A stretch of DNA of 64,000 nucleotides, taken from NCBI GenBank assembly GCA_022393335.1, contig JAJEKB010021080.1:114268-178267 (forward strand), in the 5' to 3' direction. The notes under the pieces were generated by a model. The model did not search any database and was not told where the DNA came from. It saw nothing but the letters and a program-made list of their open reading frames with translations. Both the position numbers and the translations under genes were made by a program. Numbering within the stretch: the first letter of the stretch is position 1; each line of letters begins with the position of its first letter. Source of the stretch: Macrotrachela quadricornifera (Eukaryota > Rotifera > Eurotatoria > Philodinida > Philodinidae). Positions 55,624 through 64,000 of this stretch are shown piece by piece.

Positions 55624-57415
55624 GATTTTTAGCTGTTAGTGCACCTTGTTGCGTCCCTTGGCAAAACTTCCGCTCAAGCTTTTTTTCAGTTGTTCCTATA
55701 GAAATCGATGTAGTTTGACATGGGCTCTCTAAAAATGAAATCAATTTTGTGGGGTCTATCCATTTAGATATACTTAGGATCAAAATACTGAAAAAATTGA
55801 TTATTTTGACTAGTCGAGTTTATTAATGACAAAACTTTGGCAAGTCGGAAATAAGTGATGAAATTGATTCATTTCAGTAGTTTTGCAGAGAAAGTTTTTA
55901 TCTATCGTTTGAAACAAACCGCGTCAAAAAAGGATGAATCGTTGTTGAGAAAAGTCAAAAATACTAAAATTACGAAGTTTTAGCAAAAAATGAGGGTTTT
56001 TCTGTAGTCATCATCAGTATTTTCCTCATAACTCTGTACAGACTCAACCGGAAGGTCTAATATTTTTACTATAATAGTTTCAGATGACGATCTACCAAAT
56101 GAGAGAAAAAAAAATCAAAATTTTAATTTTTTTAGAGGAGCTGTATGCTAATATTGGTAGGTGATTTCGCGAACCCTCTTTTAAAATCGACAATACATTG
56201 TGATTTAGCTCATGATTACCGTTCCGATGAATCATGATGGAACGCCGATATTAGTCTGACTTACGCGATATAGGTGTACGCTTGTACCAACATCATATAA
56301 TACTGATGCTATTTTATTAACAAAATGTACTGCTCTCTTAACAACAAACAAATTAAAAATATTTTAACCTGGATTGAAAAAACCTATTTTCTTCCCGGTA
56401 TAAAATATCTTCTTCAATATTATTTCTACAACTTTTCCAGCGAAGTTTTAATAAATGTTGATTGAATAAATCCATTATTTTAAAGTGTCTGTGTAATAAA
56501 ATGTATATAATGGCTGTGGCTTTTTCGACACTTTGCTTGAACTAAAACATATGTAAGAAGTTTAACAAGAAAGTAATACTAATAGAATAAATATTTCTTC
56601 TAAGGCTCAACAAAAATCCAAATTGATCCTAACCAAGTGAAAGTCAATAGTCATTTTATTTAAAAGATTTTTTAGATAAAATCTCTTTATAGGATCAGTC
56701 GGGAATATTCGAATTGTTTGAACTACTTAGTTGGAAATGAAATGTATGGTCAAGTTGATAGACTTGGTTTCGATAATGTTCCCTTTCTTGTACTCATTTT
56801 TGGTTATTGCTTAAAAGGATTATCGTACAAAAACAGAGCAATTGCTTGTAGTTCACAATAATGAAGTTAATGTTCCCTTGACTGTAAGTCAGGGTCTCAA
56901 TCCCGAAAATGACGGTTTGTTTGTGTGTTTATGGATTTGTCTGCAGGTTTAAAGGTCAAAGGTCGGAAAAACATTTTTTTAGTTTGGATCCAGGGGTCGA
57001 AAAAACGTGGTCTTACAATGGAAGGCCGCCAACTGATAGTTAAGGATATTGATCATATTATGGTCAAAGGAAAGCCCTTACCGCCAAACTAAGAAATTTA
57101 AAATATTACGTGCCCATAGCGTACCTGGAGCAAGTTATTTAAATTTCAAGGTGTGTAAAATTTAGGTATATAAAAATAATTAGATAATCATAAAAAATAT
57201 TGATATCTATGTTTTTCTTAGAACTTATTTATTTTCATTCAATAAGTTTCGGGAATCCTTCTTGTGCATATTAGATACATTCGATCTGTATTGATTCTAA
57301 TGTTATTTAAAAGTTTAATCATGTAGAACTAGAACAAATGAGTTTCATCAGAAAAAAAAGTTTATCAGCAGAGTTAATTTTATTTATTCTAGTAGTAGTA
57401 TGATAAATAGTATAA
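55624..57415. other. Stretch without a recognisable gene
   Basis: No conserved ORF. Contains the dispersed repeat at 56880-56985. Confidence 0.5.
56880..56985. repeat. Dispersed repeat (copy 2, inverted relative to 20575)
   Basis: Read on the minus strand it gives GACCTTTGACCTT, ATAAACACACAAACA and CCTGACTTACAGT in the same order as 20575-20690. Confidence 0.6.
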
Positions 57416-57417
57416 TA

Positions 57418-58365
57418 CTTAGGGCAGTCCAAAAGTAGTGTCGGAGTGCCCTTTTCTCCCTTATAAATAGGTCTTGAAAAAAAACTTTTTTTAGCAGTCG
57501 ATAGAGCGGAAAAAACTGCATCTTTCTATGCTATTTGATCACCATTCAAGTGATATTATACAAATAAAATTTCGATAAGAACTTTTTTTGTGTAACTCCA
57601 GCTGGTAGCAACAGTGCATATTATAACTCGTGCGTGTTTTCTTTGTTTTTTAGGTTTTATCAAAAAACAAGATACACCACAAGATGTAGCGCAAAAAGTT
57701 CTACAATTTACAAGGAACAGTTTATTTCAATTGAGCATTTATTGCTTTCGAAAATTCAAAATTCTGTGCGATCGGTTTTCGCCGTTGCAAAAAAAATCAT
57801 TTTTTTCTATGCAAAACAGAGAATTTTTCTTTCTTCTTTCATTTTTTTACCGTCCGATACGTTTGATTAAAAGCGGGATGTACTACAGGATGCAGCGTGA
57901 AAAGCTCTACTATTTGCACAGTAAATCTTATTGTGATGGTTTTCAAAATACGCAAAATACGGTGCTACCAATTTTCGCACAGCCAAAATTTGATCGCTCA
58001 AAGTTTTGTCCGTTTTGAAAACAAAAAATGGGAGTATAAAAAAAGGTGGTCGTATGGAAATTATAGAGCTTTTCACGCTGCATCTTGTAATGTATTTTGT
58101 TTTTATAATAAAAGCTATTAGATGATGGGAAAAAAACAAAGAAAACACGCACGAGTTATAATATGCACTGTTGCTACCAGCTGGAGTTACACAAAAAAAG
58201 TTCTTATCGAAATTTTATTTGTATAATATCACTTGAATGGTGATCAAATAGCATAGAAAGATGCAGTTTTTTCCGCTCTATGGATTGCTAAAAAAGGTTT
58301 TTTTTCAAGACCTATTTATAAGGGAGAAAAGGGCACTCCGACACTACTTTTTGGACTGCCCTAAG
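57418..58365. mobile_element. Long-TIR mariner MITE, CTTAGGGCAGTCCAAAAG family
   Basis: 948 bp with ~350 bp inverted arms. Ends CTTAGGGCAGTCC and its inverse, flanked by TA (57416-57417, 58366-58367). Three copies of the GCAGCGTGAAAAGCTCTAC core lie near 57687, 57892 and 58065 (two orientations), as in the 7186 element. Both arms contain GTTGCTACCAGCTGGAGTTA or its inverse. It sits exactly at the point where the mariner transposase at 58368-58933 is cut. Confidence 0.88.
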
Positions 58366-58367
58366 TA

Positions 58368-58933
58368 CTTTGTCGAGTTACAGTAGGCGGTGGATCTCCT
58401 TTTTTCACCCACGCTGCATTTGATAGTTTTCGACCGAGTTGTTTATGGAAAAACCACGATTCGTCACCGGTTATTACATCGCACAATCGCCATGTTCCTT
58501 GCTGAAATTTTAGCAGGTTCTGTTTACATATTCGAACCCGTTCAGCTCGTTGAAAATCGGTGAGATCTTTTGGTACATAACGAGCTGTGATTTTTCTCAT
58601 ATTCAGTTGATCGGCGATGATTCGATGAATTGTGCCGTGGCTTAAACCAATTTCGTATTCAAGCTCTTCTATTGTGAGGTAAGGATCATCATCGATGAGA
58701 AGGCGAATCCGCTCGATATTTTCAAATGTTGTTTCAGTAATGGGTCTGCCAGATCGTGGTTTGTCTTCAATTTCTTCCCGACCTTCACGAAACAGCTTAG
58801 ACCATCGTTCCACTGTTCTGAGACAAGGAGCCAGATCACCATAAGTAGAATTCAGTTCGTTATGAATAGTTCTTGGGGGAATATTAAGTGCAGCACGCAC
58901 TTTAATGTAAAAGCGAAAGTTTTCTGCACTCAT
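58368..58933 (-). pseudogene. mariner-family transposase, N-terminal part only
   Basis: Starts with ATG at 58933 and runs ~188 residues. Helix-turn-helix region with TVERWSKLFREGR and KPRSGRP linker, second helix-turn-helix with EIGLSHGTIHRI, then RYVPKDLTDFQRAERV and the first catalytic block VITGDESWFFH. It is cut after GDPPPTVTRQS by the TA where the 57418-58365 MITE begins. The blocks with the second and third catalytic Asp are absent from the window, so it is inactive. The 200 bp at 59160-59359, upstream of its start, matches one MITE arm, so this transposase belongs to the parent element of that MITE family. Confidence 0.88.
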
Positions 58934-59159
58934 TCAGGAGAGAAAATTGGAGTGAATAAGATCTGTGTTTATTTATGTGAATTTCTCGAATGTAAACAAA
59001 TAACAAGCACATGTACACAATATCAGTCCGGCGGACACATTTATGTGTTCGTACATATCGTCAGTCAGAGACGAGAAGAAAAAGGAAAGCAAAATTGAAA
59101 GAAAGAAAAAGAGAGGGTGCGGGAAAAACGAAGAAAAAAATCACATTTCTTTGGTTTTC

Positions 59160-59359
59160 TACACTGTTGCTACCAGCTGGACTTCACTGAAAGAGAGTTT
59201 TTGATGAAATTTCATTAACATAATCCTAATTGGATATAGATCAATTAGCATAGAAAGATGCAGTTTTTTCCGCTCTATCGATTGGTAAAAAAAATTTTTC
59301 CCAAGCCTATTTATAAGGGAGAAAAGAGGACTCCGACACTACTTTTGGACTGCCCTAAG
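59160..59359. mobile_element. Terminal arm of the parent long-TIR mariner
   Basis: Matches 58163-58365 base by base with few changes, from CACTGTTGCTACCAGCTGGA to the end TTTGGACTGCCCTAAG. Followed by TA (59360-59361) and then by the Ty3/Gypsy integrase frame. It marks the outer boundary of the element inserted in the retrotransposon. Confidence 0.85.
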
Positions 59360-59361
59360 TA

Positions 59362-60243
59362 TGTCTTATTATGTAATTGTTTGATGATGGTGTACGGGCC
59401 AACGAATTTAGGTGAGAACTTGTTAATATGTGGATTTCGATTACGAATTAATACAGTTTGACCAACAGTATATTGAGGATTTGAGCGGTTTCGGTCATAA
59501 CGTTTTTTAGAAGATTTTTGATGTCGAAGAGTATTCTGTCGAGCAGCAAGTTTGGCATGCTCAATGAATTGTAGCATGGTGTGATGGTAATGAGGAACAT
59601 TATGAGGATGTGATGATGGAGATGAAGATAAATCAGCTATGAAACGAGGTTGACGAGCGAACATTAATTCAAATGGGGTATAATTAGTAGAAGCATGTCG
59701 AGTAGCATTATAATGAAAAGTTGTAGCTACTAATTTATTATCCCAATTAGATCGAGATTGATTAGAAAGAGCAACCAAATTAGATACTAGAGTAGCATTA
59801 TGTCTTTCACACTGACCATTGGCTTGGGGATTGTAGGGTGTTGTTTTTATATGACAACATCGAGTTAGTTTGAGTAGGGATTCATATAAAGAAGAAGATA
59901 AATGCGGGCCATTATCAGTGATAATTTCCAGTGGAACGCCGTAGATGAGAAAGACATCATATAATAAAAATTTAGCAGCAGTGATTGATGTATTATCAGG
60001 AACGGCTTTGATGATGATGAACTTCGAAAATAAGTCAGTAAGTACAAGAAAATATTTATTACCCGATTTCGATTGAGGTACTGGACCAACATAATCCATA
60101 GCAAGACGTTCCCAAATTCCACGAGGAGGCTCAATTGAATGTAAATGACCATCGGATTTGCGACGAGAAGGTTTATGTTGTCGACAATTAATACAAGACA
60201 AAATATGACGTTCGATATCCTTGTACATTCGTGGCCAAAAGAA
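59362..60243 (-). pseudogene. Ty3/Gypsy integrase, C-terminus lost
   Basis: Continues the pol frame after the TGA. The CC pair of the HHCC finger (CINCRQHK) is near 60185-60165; the HH pair lies upstream of the stop. Catalytic D,D35E core: Asp in LAMDYVGPVPQ, Asp in ITDNGPHLSS and Glu in GQCERHNATL, with 35 residues between the last two. KFVGPYTIIKQLHNKTY is the last element-coded stretch before the mariner boundary. No chromodomain can be seen because the tail is missing. Confidence 0.9.
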
Positions 60244-63108
60244 TCAGTCACGTACTTTGTAAAAAGTGCGTTTGATACCGAAGTGGCCACCATTGAATGT
60301 CGAGTTATGGTATGTGAATAATACTTGAGGGATTAGAGAAACAGGTACATAAGGTAAATGGAGAACATGACCACTTTTTCGAGTAATAATCTTGTAAAGG
60401 ATATTATGTTCATCAAGTGTATATTTAGGATCTAATGAAGAAATGTTTTTTAGAGTTTGAATAACAGGATCTTGATTTTGATGTTGATTTAATGTATCTT
60501 GATCAAACAAGATTTTGATATCATGATGGGGTGAAGAAGAAGATGTAACAGGTGGAATAGATTTAGGCGCAGCAAGTGGAGTTGATGTGGTGGAAGAAGG
60601 AGATGATGAATATGTTGCAGGGGAAACAGGAGGTGGATGTTGTCGTGTCATTGAACGAGTTGTAACAACATAGACAGAAAGATCTTCTGTCTGAGTGGAA
60701 GAAGTAATAAGATGAGGTGTATCCACGTCATAAATATCAGGTTTATCAACTGGATAACGGGAAAGAGCGTCAGCAGTAACATTGCCTTTTCCAGGTATAT
60801 GTCGGATGATCATGTCGTATTGTTGTAATGTGGTCATCCATCGTTCAATGCGAGCATTAGGATATGGTTTTTTCATCAATGATATAAGTGGTTTGTGAAC
60901 AGTTTCAAGGAAAAATTGTTGGCCTTCAACATATGATCTAAATTTTTGAGTAACGCTCCGCCAGATGGTTAAGGCTTCGAGTTCAATAGTGGAATATTTC
61001 TTTTCAGCTGGTTTTAAACTCCGAGAGGCAAAAGCAACGGGTTTATATAATGATTCAGTTGATTTGTCATGAGGATCATGAGGTTACTTTTGAACTAGTA
61101 CAGCACCTATACCGACACGTGAAGCATCTGTGCGAATAATATAAGGCTGTAAAGAATCTGGTAGAATAAGTACAGCAGGAGATGTAACAGCAATTTTTAA
61201 TTGATTAAATGCTAGTTGTTCTGTTTCGGTCCATATAAATGGGAAACCTTTACGAGTAAATTTATTAAGTGGAGCTGATAGTTGAGCAAACCGGGGAATA
61301 AATTTACGGTAAAACCCAACCATTTGCAGAAAAGAATGAGCAGCTTTGCTAGATTGAGGCAAAGGAAACTGAAGAATAGAACGAATATTATCATCATTAG
61401 GCGAGCAACCATCAGTATTAATTTTGTGCCCAAGGAACGAAATCTCATGTTGAAAAAATGCACATTTATTATAATTTAATTTAAAATTTGATGTATGTAA
61501 TGCTTGACATACTTTATTAACGTCTAAGAGATGTTGATTAAATGAAGGGGAATAGACAATTATATCATCTAAGTATGCAAGACATATATCCCAACGTAAT
61601 GATCCAAGGGTTTGATTCATTAATCGTTGAATGACTGATGGGGAGTTTTTTAAGCCTTGAGGGAGTCTAGTGAATTCCCATAGTCCATCAGGAATTGTGA
61701 ACGCCGTTTTACCATGTTCTTCAGGTGCTAAAGGGACTTGGAAATACCCACTACGTAAATCTAGTTTGGAAAATATTTGAGATCCATTCAGGCGTACAAT
61801 CACATCATCTATACGAGGTAAAGGATAAACATCTCGCTGAGTAATGGAATTAAAGCGCCGGTAATTGACGCAGAACCTTGGAGAACCATCAGGTTTCTTA
61901 ACTATAACAACAGGAGAAGCCCAAGGTGAATTGGAAGGCTGAATAATTCCATTATGTAACATTTTCTTAACCTCATTATTAATAATTTGTCGATTAAGAT
62001 GTGAAACTCGACGTGGATGTTCAGCTAAAGGAGGATGGGAACCAGTATCGATAGCATTTTGTGGTGGACAGGTGATACCTTTTAAACAGGAATCATCAAA
62101 AAGTCGAGGATAGCGATGTAGTATAAGATAAACTTTCATTTTTCTAATAGGATCATCAATATGTTCAACTAAGGGAAGAATAATTTTTGTGGTACATGTT
62201 AGATCTTTATTATAACAATGAGACAAATGGTTATACAATGTTAATTCAGTGGAAAAATTAACACGACAATGAATACATGATAATAAAGGCAAAGATGAAA
62301 AGGAGAGATCAGAAGAGTTCATAGGTAATGCACAAATAACATTGAGATCAGCTATTGCCATTGAAGAAGAAATAAAGCCAAGTGGAGTATTACGTGGGAT
62401 TAATTTTGAATGACGAGTGTTATTGATGATGGAAATAACACCACGATTATCACGAATGTGAAGAAGTGAATGAGGTAGGAGAACCATTCGAGCATGTTGT
62501 AGACCCATATTAGGAGTAAATAGTGCATTATCTAATGTTTTAATAGGTACATAACCATAAATAAATTTTTGATGAAATGGAGGAATAATAATAGAATGAG
62601 ATAAAGACATAATAACTGATGTACTACAAGGTATAGGTAATAAAGGAGTTGAAACAAGACCATGGTAAAGAGAAACCTGATTGGTACCAAAATTAATATT
62701 AGCATAATTTTGTTGGATCCAATCACGACCCAAGATCATAGGACAAATAAGATCATGTGTAACATAAGCATCAACATATGTATCAATATAATCAATTTGG
62801 ACAGTTAGTTTGACAATACCCAAGAGAGATATAAAACCACTATTTGCAGTATGAACTTCTTTTAATGAGCAGGGGACGACTGTTGTATGATTCATATTGG
62901 ATAGTGTTTGATCATGAATAAGGGATATTGCAGCACCAGTATCAACTAATATCATGGTAAAAACATTATTGACAGGAACATAAATTGAAGATGATGATAA
63001 AGGAATTGATGGTTTTGTTTTGTGTGAAGAGACATCACCATCACGATACCTCTTTAGATGTTTTTTCGACTGGGACAGTATTGAGCAATATGTCCAAATT
63101 GATAACAA
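60244..63108 (-). pseudogene. Ty3/Gypsy pol: protease, reverse transcriptase, RNase H
   Basis: Open from 63108 in the frame reached by a -1 shift from gag. Aspartic protease motif ILVDTGAAISLIH near 62950. Reverse transcriptase from about 61960 to 61400: SPWASPVVIVKKPDGSPRFC, KLDLRSGYFQ, LPQGLKNSP and the catalytic YLDDII near 61570. RNase H starts with RTDASRVGIGAVL (near 61120), is stopped by TAA at 61084-61086, and continues in the same frame with KKYSTIELEALT and IRHIPGKGNVTADALSRYP. A low-complexity Ser/Thr/Pro spacer follows (about 60520-60660). The integrase zinc-binding HHCC region begins near 60300 and meets TGA at 60244-60246. Two stops in about 2.9 kb mean modest age. Confidence 0.9.
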
Positions 63109-63945
63109 CTATAGCATTGACGTGATGTAGATAAAGATGAAGTACGTTGTTGAGAATAAGGAGGACGATTTGAAGCAGAGAATGGAGCAACAGATACATT
63201 CATAAGTGATGGAGGAGTTAGTTGACGATGTTGTTTATTAACGAATCGATTGTTTTCATTAATTTGACGTTTAACAACGTTCACCATGTGATCCATATGA
63301 TCGTCTTCAGTTGGGTATTGATCAGCTTTATTTGGTGAGACGTGAGTCATAAGATAAACCATTTAATGTAGATAAAATTTTTTCTTCATCTTGAGCAATA
63401 GTAAGGAAATCATTAGGTGTTGTTGGATGTCAACGAATAACATGAGGTACTAATGAATTATTTAAACCTTTAGTTAAATAATGAATGAATATAGTTGAAC
63501 TCATATTTGGATCAGCTTGTTCACATAAATGAAGTTTGTCATAATAATATTCCATTACTGATTCACCAGTTAGTTGAGATCGCTGTTCCATTTTACGTAA
63601 TGCCTGATGAATAGATGGTTGATAAGCTTTAACAATAGCTACCTTAAATGAAGACCAATCAGGAATATTCGATTTATTAAAACAAAACCATTTAAGAGCA
63701 GCGTCAGCCAAATAAAATTGAATAGCTAAATATTTATTTGAAAGTTGTATAAGAGCACGATCAAAAATTTCTTCTACATGTTTAAGCCAATGAACAACAT
63801 CTTCAGAATTAGAACCACGGAATTTGGTAAGTGTTTTGATTTGTTCCTTAGCTAATGTGCTCATAAATTGTTCTTCCATATTAGATGTAAATAGTGGACG
63901 ATGAACAGTTGAATGAGAACAATTACAAGTATCAGAATGTTCCAT
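63054..63945 (-). pseudogene. Ty3/Gypsy gag with CCHC knuckle
   Basis: 63945-63430 encodes a retrotransposon gag domain (KFRGSNSEDVVHWLKHVEEI, AALKWF, SSFKVAIVKAY, YYDKLHLCEQADP). A TGA at 63430-63432 interrupts it; the frame continues with LTIAQDEEKILSTLNGL, then shifts by one near 63340. The second piece (63362-63054) ends in a zinc knuckle CYSCYQFGHIAQYC, C-x2-C-x4-H-x4-C, the nucleocapsid type that binds RNA. Natural gag stop TAA at 63054-63056. The protein would form the particle shell; this copy is broken. Confidence 0.85.
63060..63066 (-). promoter_or_regulatory. Probable -1 ribosomal frameshift site (A AAA AAC)
   Basis: On the minus strand, AAAAAAC lies in the gag frame as CGA-AAA-AAC, two codons before the gag TAA. 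A -1 slip moves reading exactly into the open pol frame. A AAA AAC is a classic slippery heptamer. No downstream stimulatory structure was worked out. Confidence 0.65.
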
Positions 63946-64000
63946 TTGAATAAGAAATAAACGTTGTGCTTCCTGTGTAAATATTTTGTGATGTTGTAAT

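Larger units (their letters stand above)
59362..64000 (-). mobile_element. Ty3/Gypsy LTR retrotransposon, dead, incomplete
   Basis: Order on the minus strand is gag, protease, reverse transcriptase, RNase H, integrase, i.e. Ty3/Gypsy. The 5' LTR and start lie beyond the window edge. The integrase C-terminus and 3' LTR are cut off by the mariner at 59359. Visible lesions: TGA at 63430-63432, a frameshift at about 63330-63360, TAA at 61084-61086, and TGA at 60244-60246. A natural gag-pol -1 frameshift site is at 63060-63066. Confidence 0.93.

Noticed and set aside
55016..55632. Long ORFs across the second N run
   Set aside because: Gap read-through inside a mariner copy; not genes.

Overview
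The window is eukaryotic. It is AT-rich (judged by eye), has two multi-exon genes whose short introns are mostly about 50-65 bp, and about half of it is recognisable mobile DNA. A Penelope-type reverse-transcriptase remnant, a FLYWCH-bearing Mutator-like element, mariner, piggyBac, hAT-type, LINE and Ty3/Gypsy elements, and many long foldback elements, beside animal genes (Aster/GRAMD1 and CDC50/TMEM30) and single-exon genes of bacterial/fungal flavour (ureidoglycolate-lyase-like, NTF2-like), point to a small invertebrate. A bdelloid rotifer (Rotaria/Adineta type) is my best guess; this is inference, not proof.

Layout. 1-9.7 kb is old repeat DNA: a foldback DNA transposon with a decayed transposase (179-1441), a Penelope-like fragment, and a dead APE-type LINE whose two halves are separated by about 3 kb of foldback elements. 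9.7-19 kb has no gene: a diverged ~180 bp satellite in two blocks, a TTAAGG-type minisatellite split by a 620 bp foldback element, and a very AT-rich tract ending in a 400-N gap. 19.4-23 kb holds another 620 bp foldback and a 5'-truncated LINE with a perfect 17 bp target duplication. 23.3-31.9 kb is the gene island: an NTF2-like gene (+), then an Aster/GRAMD1 lipid-transfer gene and a CDC50/TMEM30 flippase-subunit gene, both on the minus strand. The TMEM30 copy carries a stop and a frameshift. 32-42.7 kb is mobile again: foldback inside foldback, piggyBac inside a Mutator-like element, an apparently intact mariner, and an element with many copies of a CGTCGTTATTAGGG motif. 42.9-45.1 kb encodes a VWA + papain-like protease + zinc-ribbon protein. 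45.2-50.5 kb holds a family of CACTCTAAAA-ended foldbacks, two of which interrupt genes (a PGEWPVSYHGT-family gene and a ureidoglycolate-lyase-like gene). 50.5-55 kb has a tRNA-like sequence, a 1.08 kb hAT-type foldback and a MYND zinc-finger gene. 55.1-64 kb holds a second, gapped mariner copy and a Ty3/Gypsy element whose integrase end is cut by a long-TIR mariner, itself broken by its own MITE.

The two lipid-handling genes may be related in function: Aster proteins sense plasma-membrane phosphatidylserine, and CDC50 proteins escort the flippases that set its distribution. The other host genes show no obvious pathway link. Many transposon boundaries could be set from terminal inverted repeats plus target duplications and are given with positions. 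Both 400-N gaps fall inside repeated transposons.
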